Shown: positions 1 to 18,149, counted from the first letter of the stretch. The stretch is 64,000 nucleotides of DNA from Erodium maritimum (GCA_963921825.1 OY997592.1:58672336-58736335); one strand, 5' to 3'. A program made the numbers and translations. The notes: a model not told the origin generated them from the sequence alone.

Positions 1-397
1 TCACAAGTTTAGCCTTTGGACTATTGATATTTAGTTTGTGTCAAAATTGTTCTAAAGTGACAATTTTGTCTTTGAAATTTTAAATTAAAAAAAAGTAAAA
101 AAAAATCCAGAACTTGATTAGGTTAGTAGAATTAAAAGTTATGATAGTAGAATTTGAAAATCCAAAAACATTTTTTTTTTGTATTTTACTTTTAATTTAA
201 ATTGGAAGGGCAAATTCATTATTTTAGAATAAATTGACACATAAAACAACAAAACATAAGATCATGGCCACAACCCGTAACGGTTAAAGATAAGGATTCC
301 AACCTGCAAAAAAGAGGTATAATATAGAGTACTTTGTTTCCATTACCCCTTGGTTCAATGACATTGTTAGGTAGATGTGTGATTCACTTTTGTACAG
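1..397 (+). other. Probable intron of the TPR/J-domain gene
   Basis: No open coding stretch is visible. The segment is AT-rich and ends in a pyrimidine-rich run followed by an AG at 396-397, directly before an exon that reads in frame with the downstream J-domain exons. I therefore read it as the 3' part of an intron; its 5' end is outside the window. Confidence 0.6.
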
Positions 398-1360
398 GCA
401 ATTTCAAGGCGGGCGACTTTATTCGAGATGATTAGAGACTACGGGCAAGCGCGTAGTGATATCAGGAGACTCGTGACTCTCCTCACTAGGAAGGTAGAAG
501 GGAAGTCCAATCAATCAAGTAGCTTGACTAATGATCTAAAACAAGCTCATCACAGACTTTCTGAAATAGAAGAAAGGTCCAAAAAGGAAATCCCCTTGGA
601 TATGTACCTTATTCTGTAAGTTCATCTTTTCACATCCTACAACTAAGTAGTGCATGAGAAAATTCACACATTTTCGATTACGACGGGCAGGGGAGTTGAA
701 TCTTCTGTTTCGGTAGCAGACATTAAGAAAGCATACAAAAAAGCTGCACTTAGACATCATCCTGACAAGGTATGTAATTGTAATGTAACCTCTGCCCCTT
801 TATTCATTTGACTTGAGTTGGTGTCTTAAACCTTATAAGAAATGTTCCTTACTAATGCAGGCTAGTCAAGCCTTGGCAAGAAGTGACACCGGAGATGAGA
901 TAGGAAAGGAAGTGCATAAGGATGCTGACAAGCTTTTCAAAATGATAGGAGAGGCTTATGCAATACTTTCTGACACCACGAAGGTATATATTGCCCATGT
1001 GGATCCATTTACTTATACTCTTTTTATTTATTAAACATGTTGTTTGTCCACTTGGGTTAGTCGGATGGTGCGGATAAAAGATAGACTAGGCTAGAGTATA
1101 ATTTCTTTGTATTTCTCTCTGATAAAAAATAAATATCAAACATGTTTTTGCAGCGCTCATGGTACGATGCTGAGGAAGAGATGAAGATCAGCATGAAGAG
1201 ACGCAGCAGCGCAAACAACACGCCCAAATCACATGCGGATGGCGAGAATCACCCGTTCGAAAGAAGCGCTAGCGCGCGCCAATGGAGAGAGGTATGGAGA
1301 TCGTCCGCCAATGCAGCATATAATCGAGGCTCAGAAAGCTTCCGCTCCAACAAGTACTGA
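398..1360 (+). CDS. TPR and J-domain (DnaJ) co-chaperone, C-terminal four exons (5' partial)
   Basis: Exons are 398-615, 691-769, 861-983 and 1154-1360, giving the last 208 residues; all junctions are GT-AG and keep frame. Visible residues 1-60 resemble the last TPR helices of plant TPR-DnaJ proteins (AISRRATLFEMIRDYGQA), followed by KEIPLDMYLIL, the start of the J domain. The HPD motif that stimulates Hsp70 ATPase is at visible residues 96-98 in ALRHHPDK. The helix with LFKMIGEAYAILSD closes the domain, and a basic, serine-rich tail ends in SNKY. The family, related to DNAJC7 and to Arabidopsis TPR15/TPR16, links Hsp70/Hsp90 clients in the cytosol or nucleus. The function is inferred from family; the N-terminal TPRs are not in view. 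The gene looks intact as far as it can be seen. Confidence 0.88.
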
Positions 1361-1690
1361 GCATGGATCAAGATCGATCTTGAAATTCATAATTGCTGAT
1401 AAAAACGGAGCTTTCACGTGCATAGCACATGGATCGATCAAGAGATGGAATTGGATCAATTGTTGTACTTCCTGAGCTCGTTCGGCTCCAAGCTTGTCTC
1501 GGATTTTTTTTCTTTTCTCTCTGCTTTGCTCCCATGGTCGTCTTTCAGATGATTCTTTTTCATTTTTTATTCTAAAATAAGTAAATTTACAATTCCATAG
1601 TTGATGAGAAATTATTGTTTTGTAACGTTTTTAATAGAGGATTGTATATGTGTATCCAAAAAAATTAGAGTATTGTATATGTGTCACGTG
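1361..1690. other. 3' flank of the TPR/J-domain gene
   Basis: This holds the 3' UTR and downstream DNA. AT-rich stretches near 1560-1660 could carry poly(A) signals. The last 15 bases (1676-1690), containing a CACGTG core, are the left copy of the target-site duplication of the next element. Nothing else is recognised. Confidence 0.5.
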
Positions 1691-3307
1691 GAAACCACCT
1701 TATTCTGGATAGGTGACAGGGGACTCTCTCTTTAGCAGACACGCCTCTCTCTCTCTCTCTCACAGATAAAATCCTAGCCTCTCACGCCTCTTTCTTTTCC
1801 GAGGTCGGCACCGACGACGACTGTGGCTCCGGCCACGGGAGCTACCGGTGGGGCTCAAGCCGCTTTTTGCCTCCCACAACCATCCCCTCCCTCCCCACAG
1901 AGATTCCATCGCTCGGTTGGCGCCGCCCCTACTCCACCGGCTTCATGTGAGCCCCTCATGCTCCGGCAACGTTGTCTCCCTCTTTCCAGCATCCTCGATC
2001 TATGCCCCTCTAGATTTTGCGCCCCGGAGGTGAACGAGGGAGGAAATGGATTCTCAGGCCACTCGCCGGCGTCCCCATCGCCGGTGTCCCCCTCGTCGAG
2101 GCTCCTCCTGCTCCGCCGGTTGCTGGTCCGGCCTCCTTACGCCGGAAACTCCTCGTTCCCTCGTCTGGCGTCTTCGATCTGCTCCCCCTCCAGATCTGAC
2201 TTCACGTAGGCGAACGAGGGGTATGGCTTCTCCGGCCACAAATCGGTGCCCCCTCGCTGAGATATGTTGGTCGAACTCCCTTGTTGAGGTCTAACGGCCG
2301 ACATACTCCGGCCACCGTGGTGATTACTCTGGCTCTCCTCGGCCGCAACCGGCCCCTCTCTCGTGTCAGTCAAATGCGCTGCTGTAAGAACCGCTCCCGG
2401 TCGATCCCGGTCGAACCTGTAACTTCTAAGACAAGTTTGACTTTCGGCCGGAAAAGTCAACTGATGACTCAGGAGGTCACTCGGGGCTTTTCCGGGGCCC
2501 AAAAATCTTAGCCGTCATCACGGTTGGCTTAATTGGGCCGTTTCCTTTCGTTTAAGTATAATATTAGGAAAAGTCAACTTTGGTCAAAATTGGACTTTAT
2601 ATCGACTAAGACCTAGTTAATTATTGTGCTGGATTTTAAATTGGAGACTAATGGACCCTACTTGGACACTTGTCCATAAAGTATTGGAAGAGAGGAAATG
2701 AGTGGTCTTGGACCACTATACCCGTCTAAGGACCTTTAAAGGGAAAATATCAAAAGGGGCTTTTAGTCTTTACACAACTAGGTCTATTAAAGAAATTGGA
2801 GCATCACAATTCAGCCCATTTCTTGTTGTAGCCGAAAATTAGAGGAAAAAGAGAGAGAAGAGCTCTCATGGAGTCTTGAAGAAGAAGTAAAGGAAAAGAG
2901 GCAACTTGGGTCCATTTTCTACCTCTTTCTTCTCCAAAATCTCGCCATCTTCTTCATCTCACTCTCCTAGAGGTAAGGGCACTATCTAAATATCTTTTCC
3001 CTTCTTTTCATTTCATGGGTTTTACTTGGTTTTGCTAGAAGTTGTTGGGTTTTGTTTGGGATAGTGTTAGATGATGTTGTTGAGAAGCTTTTGTGGGTTT
3101 TTGATGAAAATCCTTGGGTTTTGTTGATGTTGGAAATTGAAATGGCTTGGATTGTTGATATTTTGATGATTCCTACCATGGGGGTAGAGGAGATTTGAAG
3201 TTATTTATCTGTTTTGGGAGTTTTTGTTGACTGAAAATGGAGTCTGGATGGTAATTTTTGGGGAAAAGGAGCTGAAGGTTGAAGAAGGGCGAGTCTGCCC
3301 AGACCTG

Positions 3308-3420
3308 CCACGGATCCTGACGGATACCGTGACGGGAGGCATCACGGCTCCGTGACAGAGTCAGTGACGGCACGCGTCACGGTTCTGTGACGGGTGGTGT
3401 CACGGCTCCGTGACCCATTC
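3308..3420. repeat. Array of palindromic GTGACGG/CCGTCAC blocks inside solo LTR 1
   Basis: Short blocks of the form CACGGCTCCGTGAC, GTGACGGG and CGTCACGG recur at close spacing, several of them self-complementary. A matching but diverged array sits at the same place in solo LTR 3 (about 34528-34650). Confidence 0.6.
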
Positions 3421-4275
3421 TGTGGCAGACCAGTTTTGGGTCCTTTTGGGGTATTTTTCGTCATTTTCGATCTTTGTTATGAACTGATCTTTTGGGGTGG
3501 TTTTTGAGTCTTTATTTTCTTCTTAGTTAGATCTTGATTAGATTTTTCTTGTGTTCCAAGACCTTGGTTTCGAACTCGAGGGACGAAGACCTTTCCGGAA
3601 CCCGTGTGAAGAACGGAGGAGAGGTGAGGCAAGCGTTACAGCAGAGAATTGTTAGAGGAAGACCTCAAGGTAGGGAAAGTCTAACTACTTGAGTATTTCA
3701 ATACTAGTATGCCTATTAGGTTAATAAAATCAGAAAGGTCCTAGAATTGCCTATAGGATGCGAATAACTAGAATAATCGTCTTTCAATTACTAATAATCG
3801 GATGTGTCTAGTATACATGCTTAGGATGAGAATAACTAGTGTAACTCGCTTTCAATACTTGGGAATTGTTTTACTGGTAGAGAGGCCATGATGAGCCCTC
3901 GGATTAGTTGTTGTGATAGGTTCACATGCTTGGTTGCCTAGTTTAGATAAGTTAAGAGTCTAACGAAACTAGCTAAATCGTATGCTTAATTGTTTGATTG
4001 AATGTTTACATCATAATTAGTTGATTGATTGAATGATTGATTGGTTGAACGGATGATCGAGTATGACTGATTGTGCCAGACGGTGTAATTAGGTGATCGA
4101 TGTACCGATGGTTCGTGACAGGTAAGTATACGGTAAGTGTGGAGTACTAATGGATGTCTTTGCTGTGTTGTGATGAAAGTGTGATTCGATAAGTGTTGAT
4201 TGGTGGATAAGTTATAGTGTGTTTCCCTTATTCATGTTCTTGAGATGTTTGATTGTTCGGTTCGGTACTACACCG

Positions 4276-4287
4276 GGGGGGGGGGGG
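4276..4287. repeat. Poly-G run
   Basis: An uninterrupted G run of about 12 bases lies inside solo LTR 1, just before the 47-bp tandem array. Confidence 0.8.
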
Positions 4288-4349
4288 TCGGTGGGTAATC
4301 CGGTGGTGTTGTGGTCGTTGGTGTTTGGCAGATCTAGCGGGATAATGGT

Positions 4350-4490
4350 TGATTATTGGAGCCTGAGGGCATTGGTTATTGGACACTATGGGGCATTGAT
4401 TATTGGAGCCTGAGGGCATTGGTTATTGGACCCTACGGGGCATTGATTTTCGGAGCCTGAGGGCATTGGAGGTGGACCCTATGGGGCAGT
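4350..4490 (+). repeat. Tandem repeat, ~47-bp unit, three copies, inside solo LTR 1
   Basis: Units starting near 4350, 4397 and 4444 share GGAGCCTGAGGGCATTGG followed by GGACCCTA and GGGGCA. The last unit is the most diverged. The block lies at the LTR position that in the other two copies holds a different GC-rich tandem block. Confidence 0.7.
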
Positions 4491-6165
4491 TGGATGGGTT
4501 ACTCTGTGAGAAATGGTTACTGTGGTTTCACTCAAGTGTATGCGTCCTACGAGAGCACTACCTTGGTTCCCTATGACCTATGGTCCTTTGGGGGCATTTC
4601 TGGGAATCCCGACGATGAGGGTCCCTCAGGGATGGTTTCCGGTAACCCCGATGTATGTGCCACCTCTGGACCGACGGAAAATATGATGTGATGTGAATAC
4701 TCTGGTGGATCGGAGTATGGGAACCGATGTGACACCAGAATCTATTCATGGATTGGAGGCTTGAGAAACCAAGTGGTTGGTGTGATAGTACTTGTTCCCT
4801 TTATAATAGTTGTAACGTATTATTGGTACATTTCATACAATCTTTTAAAGTTATGGTTATCTTTGAGAATGTGATACTATTCTTATTTACACTGAGTCCT
4901 AGTATTTCATTGTTAATCGTATTTAAATCGCTATTTGCGTTATCTTGTTAAAGTAGTTTTATTAGTGATACGTTTAACTATAATTTGCGTTACCACTTTA
5001 AGACAGTTTTATTACTAAACTGAAGGTTAACTTAATTACGATTTTCCCTACTGAGCGCAAGCTCCCCCATGGTTTTTCTTACTGTTTTACAGGCGTACCT
5101 GATGTCTAGGGAGTTCGAGGCTCGGGAGCTTCAGTTTGTCTTGGGGATTGTTCTAGAGCTGTGTTTGTCTTTTGTACTAAACACTATTTATCTTACACTT
5201 TACGTTGAGCTGTGACTCTTATTCGAGATTTTGGATTATTTACTATGAGGACTTGTTGGAGTTTATTTAAATTTCTGAAAGATTTCTAAATTGTTATTAT
5301 TTTCTACTATTAACTCAGGTCACGTCTCGAGTCCGGTCAAAACCGGATTTGGGGCGTGACAACTGCAGTGGCCCCAAGCTCTACCATCCTCGACCATTAG
5401 ACCCAACAAGTATTGGTCAGCGTCCTTGGCTGGTAGTCCCGGTGGTTCTCGGTCAGATCTGCGTTGGCAGCTCTTCAGTTAGGGGATGACGGTGGTTTAC
5501 ATTGGTTTTGTTTGTTCTCTGTTTCCCGGCAAGTTTCTTGGCCCGACAACGACGGCCTTAAATCCCCTATACTTGTCTCTCAGCCACGATTCGCATCCGG
5601 CCTGGTGAACAAATCTGTTCTCACTTGTTGCCGGAGCTTTGCAGTCGACATATTCCTGCTTTACCGAGCTCACCCGGCCCATCCCGTGCCTTTGCCCCAA
5701 GCGGACCAGATTTGTATCCTTTGCGCCATCCATCTCCCCTTTCGTTTCGATCTCACCCCCAACCTTCAGAGACCGGCTTCGAATGTTTCAGTTTCGTTGT
5801 TGTCGTTGGGTTATTTAGTTTTTTCGTTCTGTGTTTTCCTAAGTCCCCACTCCGGATTCCCGCCGTCAAAGACCCGTCTTTGACCGACATATCTCCGAGA
5901 GGTGTGATGGTCACCTTCAGTGGCATTACCGGTTGGCTCTCTCTTTCGGTAGATTTGTTCGGATCGCCGAAAAGAAAGAACGACTTGGTACTTGTTTATC
6001 TAGGCGCTGCGTCGCCCTTAGTGAGAGCTATCATCGCACTGATCGTTATCTGGATATCCGAGATCGATCGGTGGATGCACCGCTTGTGTTGTCTTATGTG
6101 TAAGGTTTATTAATTTTAAGAATGAAATCTTTTCTTTCAAAAAAAATAAATATATGTGTCACGTG

Positions 6166-6930
6166 TACAAATGAAAGTACTCGCCGAGACACAATCGGTT
6201 TCAAATTTCAATCAGGTCTGCGTTGACTTGTGAAGTGTACGGCGATGATTGGTTACCGTTGACTAGATGATATTGACCCGAGCTGATAAAAAAAAAATTG
6301 TTTTTGTTTTGAGTAATAAATATTGTGTTTGGTGAATGGTGGGAGCACAGCTGGCGATTAGCGGGAGGCAGCTGGCACGTACGGTGTCGTATATGCAGCT
6401 TGTCGACGCCGTGTTTGCCTTTTTCATTTTTATTTAACGCGCTGTCGCTTTTTTTGTTGACTGTTTTGCCCTTGTAATGGCCATAAATGGCACGTAGGTC
6501 TCTGTTTTTTGAGAAAAGGAGTTGACCGAAATGCCCTTGCACTTTGTGCACAGTGTAAACATTGATTGTGGATCTGAAAATTGATACCTCATGCATTCAA
6601 TTTGACAATGTTGTTTAAGGTTGTCACACGCGGTATTTTCAATACATATATATTACATCAGCTTTATTTTTCCATTTAAATTGAAACCATATCATTACAT
6701 GGTTCACAATTTTTTTTATATTTTTAAAAATGGTTGAATTATTTCAAAACTCTTGAATAATAAACATTGAATAGACCAAAACCGTAATATCTATCAACTT
6801 CAAGGGTAATTCCCTCCACCAACCCCGCGCAAGTCAAATAAATTCCCGTTAATACTTAGCCGGGTAAGAGAAATTCCATTTCCATAGCGAATTTCGTATC
6901 TTTCTTGAGGGGCAAAATAGTAATATCAGT
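6166..6930. other. Intergenic DNA upstream of the hexokinase-like gene
   Basis: There is no gene. Several TTGAC cores occur (for example around 6220-6275 and 6455-6465), which WRKY factors can bind, but such short cores are common by chance. Open frames on the minus strand here show no family resemblance. Confidence 0.4.
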
Positions 6931-7248
6931 TCTGATATATAATAAACCATCGGTTCGCATTTCCATCTTCACTTATTGCTTGTGAGTGAAAACCTCTTCT
7001 TCTGTCTCTGGCAATCCGTCGATACGCTGCTATTCGCCGCCGTTTCTCGCCGGGAAATCTCTCCGGTTAACCGGCGGATACTTCCTCCAGACTACCGGAG
7101 CCAGGACGTCTCCGGGAAATGACCTTTTCTGGTTGATTTGGGGGTTCGTTCGTATTATTGACCGGTGTGTGTAGTGTAGGAGGAGAGGGGTGCATGAATG
7201 ACGTCGTGTCAAGGCGTTTGATCAGGCCGGAGGAGCCGCCGTGCTTTG
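6931..7248 (+). promoter_or_regulatory. Probable core promoter and 5' leader of the hexokinase-like gene, with upstream ATGs
   Basis: An AT-rich TATA-like stretch (GATATATAATAAACC, about 6934-6948) precedes a CT-rich leader. Two upstream ATGs occur shortly before the main start. The one at 7194 opens a 60-codon frame that overlaps the main start in another frame. The one at 7198 opens a seven-residue frame that ends at 7221. Both could lower translation of the main frame if the transcript starts upstream of them; the transcription start is not known. Confidence 0.45.
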
Positions 7249-13713
<6,465 letters not shown>

Positions 13714-13752
13714 CCATAGGTATGTATGTATTATTTATTTGTTTATATATAG

Positions 13753-14950
13753 AGAGGTGAAATCGGCTACAAACCACTCTTAACCTAAAAACTAGAGAAC
13801 CAATCCTAGCCACACACACCTAACATCCAACATTCCACATGATGCCACATCACCACCCCAATTTCACCCAAACTCACGCCAATTCATCCTTTCTCACACA
13901 AGCAAGGACATAATTGTAAAAGCATGGTGCCATGTGGACAAGTGTCCATTTTTTTCTTCACCAATTCACTAATTTAATATTTCCCGATTCGTTTGAACTC
14001 CGATTAGCTTCAAACTTGCGCCAATATTTTTATTTTTTCAAGGGCTTTAGATCAAGATCAATCATGAATATATTTTGAAGCACGAAAATAAAAAGGTATA
14101 TCGGAATGATAAAAAAATGTTGAGTGTTGATAAATTTTTCACTAATAAATGTTTTATATCGGATGTATCAAACTAGTGCTAAATGTTGATAAAACATGTA
14201 TTGAGGTGATAAAAACCATGTTCAATTTTGATAATAAGTGTGATAAACTAATCATGATCAGTTTTGGAGAATGGGGTGATAAAACCAGTGTAGAGTGTTG
14301 ATAAAACCAGTGTAAAGTGTTGATAAAACCAGAGCAAAGTGTTGATAAAAATTAGTCAGATATAATTTCTTTAAAAACCAGCTCCGAGATAAAAAAAAAT
14401 CTTGCTTCAAAAAAACCATGTGATGGGGATGATAAAACACACGTAATTGAATGATAAACTTATTGTTTAGTGTTGATAAAACTAGTGTTCATAAAAAGCA
14501 CGCGATGAGGTGATAAAAACATGATCAGTTTTGGAAAACGAGGTGATAAAACCAGTGTTAAAGTGTTGATAAATCCAGAGCAAAGTGTTGATAAAAATTA
14601 CCCAGATTTTTTTTAAAAAAAAATCAACACCGATATAATTTTTTTTTTCGTGCTTCAAAATATATTCATGACTGATCTTGATTTAAAGCCCTTAAAAAAA
14701 CAAAACTAATGGCGCAAGTTTGAATCCAATCGGAGTTCAAACGAAGCGGGAAAAATTAAATTAGTGAATTGATTAAAAAAAATAACATGATAGTTTTACT
14801 AAAAAGCTCTTACCACTTATTAAAAAATGCTGTTTTTTTTTTGCAGTCAACTACTCAATTGCATCTCATCCATCCATTCTTAAAATGGATGGCTTAGATT
14901 GGTTCTCTAGTTTTTAGGTTAAGACATGGTTTGTATTTGATTTCTCCTCT
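13753..14950. mobile_element. Non-autonomous hAT-like element, copy A
   Basis: The flanks carry a perfect 8-bp direct repeat ATATATAG (13745-13752 and 14951-14958), typical of hAT insertion. The ends are imperfect inverted repeats of about 60 bp: AGAGGTGAAATC with CTTAACCTAAAAACTAGAG on the left, and the complement on the right ending GATTTCTCCTCT. Inner sequence has many copies of a GTGTTGATAAAACCAGTG-like motif. There is no transposase. A related element with its own 8-bp TSD lies at 22871-24728. The left end sits only 39 bases past the HKL stop codon, so it may supply part of that gene's 3' UTR. Confidence 0.82.
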
Positions 14951-14958
14951 ATATATAG

Positions 14959-17149
14959 ATCCTGTAAATGTAGAATTATTTCCGTGTTTGATGTTTTTGT
15001 ATGTAAACACGCTTGTTCATAATCTATGATCGGTTTGTATATAGATCCTTTACTTACATGAAAGATGGTTCTGTAGTGATTTGTGCTGCACACTAAGTCT
15101 TATTAGGCTTTCAACATTACTTCTTAACCTCTCAAATTTATTTGGGTCAAATAACAAAATCAGAGTTCCTTTAGCAACAAAAAAATATTCATTCCGAAAG
15201 TCTTTACACAACTAAGTAATTATGTTCGAGGACACCCCTCTTGTTTTTATTCTGAAAATCACTGCTCTTTAAAATAGGTTTATCCTTGTTACTTTACCAT
15301 AAATACCTTTTATTTTTGAAAATATTTTTGCACTTCTAATAAAGCTACCTTTTATCCTTAATAGGCTCCTTCCAACACAAAATTGAAAACCGAATTTGAT
15401 CCACCCTAAAAGGTTAGTACTAATAGTCAATTAGTTTTTTTTTTTAGCAAAATGGACTTCATTAATTTTCTAAATCAATTAATACATAGTGTAACATTTG
15501 GTATAAGATTTCCAGACCATTGAGAAACAAACATAAAAAAGGCGTCTTAACAATCTAATGTGGAACCTTGTTCGTTGATGTTTTGAATCTATACTATGAT
15601 TTGGGCAATCATAAAACACAAAAGTATGTCTATTATGGTGCCTAAATGTTGTTTGATCCTATAGGTGGGACTCGTTTCCCTTGAGGAGTGCGGTAGGACT
15701 GAGAGCTCAACAACTGGTGGAGGAGTTTGGTTAGCACGTGCTAACCATGGAAGGGACGGGACACTTTTCCTTCCCAACGTGCCGCTTCCTTGCATGTGCC
15801 TCATTAGATCTAATGAGGTCGCGTAGCAGACCTCGCCTGATTGTGTATGCCAACAAAGGTACCTGATACTGAATTCCGATTGCTCTCAGCAGTGAGAATC
15901 TGTGTCGTACACCCACTCATGACCACGATTGGGGTGATGCGGGGAGCTAGCACGGGGAGTAGGAGAGCCACTGTAACAGGTAGTCGTAGATCGCCTCTGA
16001 AAATGCGCCATCCTTCAGAATTAGTAGATTTGAGACTTAGAGACGCGGGAAAAAGACGGATGAAAGCATTTAGGAGAAAATCCATGGGTCAATGCGGTGG
16101 CGCCAGTAACATGAGAGGGTGGCCAGTGTTGAGAGCTCTCAACCCTAGACACCGTGGGGAATCTACTACTCAATAAATTAGTTTATAATATGATTATTTT
16201 TTTCAAATATAACATAACATTACTATTTTTACTTACAAATCCCATGTGAATACCCACAACGTATAATTTTTCAGTTCAAAAATTGGTTTGTCAAAAAATA
16301 ATAAACATGAAATCTGGCCACCTCTAACAATTTCTGGCTGAAGCTTGATGAAATCCGACTGACAAACTAAGATGGTAATTGTCTTGGAAAATGGTTGAAT
16401 GATGGTCTTGAATGTGGAACTTTTGTGGGGAGAGAATAGAAAGAGATAAGAAGAAAACATAATATGTGTTATGCATCGAAATATATTGGAAAGTATCAGA
16501 TTATGTCTTTAAAAATAAAAAATAAACATGACCTACTTGTTTTCAATATGGATCGAGAGAGCATGAGAAGCTAGTGTTCAGGATCGGGATGCGTCGACTC
16601 AATCAACAACCGATGTAGCTCCGATATTCACAAGGGGAGCGAAATCCGTGTGTTATGTTCTTTTTCTCTTGTTCAAGTTGTCCTACTAGATTTTTCTAAA
16701 AAGATTTTTAACGATACATCTTAAAAATACGTTTGAAATCTATTTTGTAAATGGTGGTCTAAGGAGAAATGTTGTAAGATATGACCCACCATTTGTGATG
16801 CGTTAATCCATTACTTTATCTTTGTTCTTAATGTAAAGTGTCCAATTTTTATGAAATACAAGACACTCATCGAATGAGAAGAAAGAAATCATCATTTACA
16901 GAACTCCAAAGTTGTATTAGAAATGATGGTGCGTGAAAAAGAAAAACCTTTTGCACTCTTGCTCTCCGTTTCGTAAGGCAACCCAGTGATACCCTGCTCT
17001 TTACTGTGCATATAAACTAGATTTCTTTGTCCTTCTTCCGTGAGTCTAAGCTTTGCACTTTTGTTTCTCACTTTAATATACGGTGAAACTTTTAGGGGTT
17101 CCTTTATGGGTTATGATATGTACGGAAATAAAACACCAAAACCTTGAAG
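14959..17149. other. Intergenic DNA without recognised genes
   Basis: The stretch is AT-rich apart from a more GC-rich block near 15640-16160 that is listed separately. No supported gene, RNA or bounded element was found. Confidence 0.4.
15589..16176 (-). other. GC-richer block with overlapping open frames, possibly organelle-derived
   Basis: Its base composition differs from the AT-rich surroundings and it is open in several frames: minus 15810-16085 (starting MDFLLNAFIRLFP), minus 15589-15804 (RANQTPPPVVELSVLPHSSRETSPTYR within it, given in parts) and plus 15841-16176. The minus-strand products remind me of unassigned frames seen in plant mitochondrial or rDNA-linked transcripts, but I cannot verify this. 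No promoter, intron or family domain supports a gene. It could be a nuclear insertion of organelle DNA. Confidence 0.25.
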
Positions 17150-18149
17150 ATGTTATTAAAGTGGCTATAATTATCTACGTGAAATCACATTTTAAAGGAG
17201 GAAGTTATGGCTCAACCAAAACAAGAAAAAAAGTGTAAATCCATAAATTCGAACCATGCCTTAAAGTCTTTGTTGAACTAATGGGAACAAAAGATCAAAG
17301 CAACGAAAATAATCAAATGTTACTTACTTGAAACCATGAGAGATCACTTTATGAAAATGAACACGGTTATGGATCTTCCAATGAATTACACTTGCTCTAT
17401 AAATTCTAACTCTCATATGGGGGTGAGAAGAAAGAGGAGTAGAAACCAAAAGGTTTCCAAAATGTCAATTACTCCATTAAGGACCATAACCCCTTGTTTA
17501 TAGATGACCAATGCTTCGTTGACCAACTATTTGTAATTTCGATTTGACCCCTCAACATAAGGAAATTACAATTTGGTATTTACACTTTTAACTTCCATGA
17601 CACCTTAATGATATTAGATGCATACTTTAATTGGTCTCTTTAAATTGTATCTAATCTTAGTGATAACATGTATATTCCACACATGTGTGCCCACCATATG
17701 GTGTTAATATAATAATCTCCCACTTCGACAACATATGTTTTTACCTAAGTAGTGTACAAGCTAATGAGCTCAAAAATTTATCACATAATAGGTATCCCTT
17801 ATAATCTCATGCATGCAGCTATACTCGTATAGAACCAAAGCAGCATTCGTCAATTAACTTTAAACTAAACCATCCGTGATCATGTATATAAACATAGCCA
17901 AACGACACATATCAATCATGGATGTGTAGCATTAAAATTACACGCAATGTGATCCGACATGCCTATTTCCAACTGGTCCACCTTAAACTTAAGTGAGGTC
18001 AATCACTGAAACAGAATGCATGATATGATTATTTTATTTCTTATCAGAAATTAGCCAAAAGCTTTAACCTTAAACTTTAAATCTTAACATTATGCATAAT
18101 CGCAAGCATGAAGCGAGCAAAGCACAAACTCCCACTAAACCAAAATATT

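Larger units (their letters stand above)
2383..5361 (+). mobile_element. Solo LTR, Ty3/Gypsy-like (copy 1)
   Basis: The fossil LTR begins TGTAAGAACCGC and ends GGGGCGTGACA, so it has TG...CA ends. It is flanked by 5-bp repeats GCTGC (2378-2382) and ACTGC (5362-5366), differing at one base. No internal region or second LTR is present, as expected after LTR-LTR recombination. Two more copies of the family lie at 30728-33615 and 33631-36211. A length near 3 kb fits long-LTR Gypsy lineages such as Tekay-type chromoviruses; that lineage call is inference. Small frames inside it are not genes. Confidence 0.78.
1691..6150 (+). mobile_element. LINE-like retroposon with 15-bp TSD, split by a solo LTR
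   Basis: The unit is flanked by a perfect 15-bp direct repeat, TATATGTGTCACGTG, at 1676-1690 and 6151-6165. Its right end is A-rich (CAAAAAAAATAAA), the signature of LINE-driven target-primed insertion on the + strand. Removing the solo LTR at 2383-5361 leaves about 1.5 kb. The left part starts with a CT-rich leader and has proline/serine-rich open frames (1823-2209). The right part has open frames at 5464-5883 and 5625-6113. None resembles reverse transcriptase or endonuclease, so this is a non-autonomous or internally deleted copy. The perfect TSD points to a fairly recent insertion. I do not recognise the encoded protein. Confidence 0.75.

Noticed and set aside
1823-2209. 128-codon Pro/Ser/Arg-rich open frame as a host gene
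   Set aside because: It lies inside a TSD-bounded retroposon, overlaps frames open on both strands, and is low-complexity and GC-rich; no domain or gene signal supports it.
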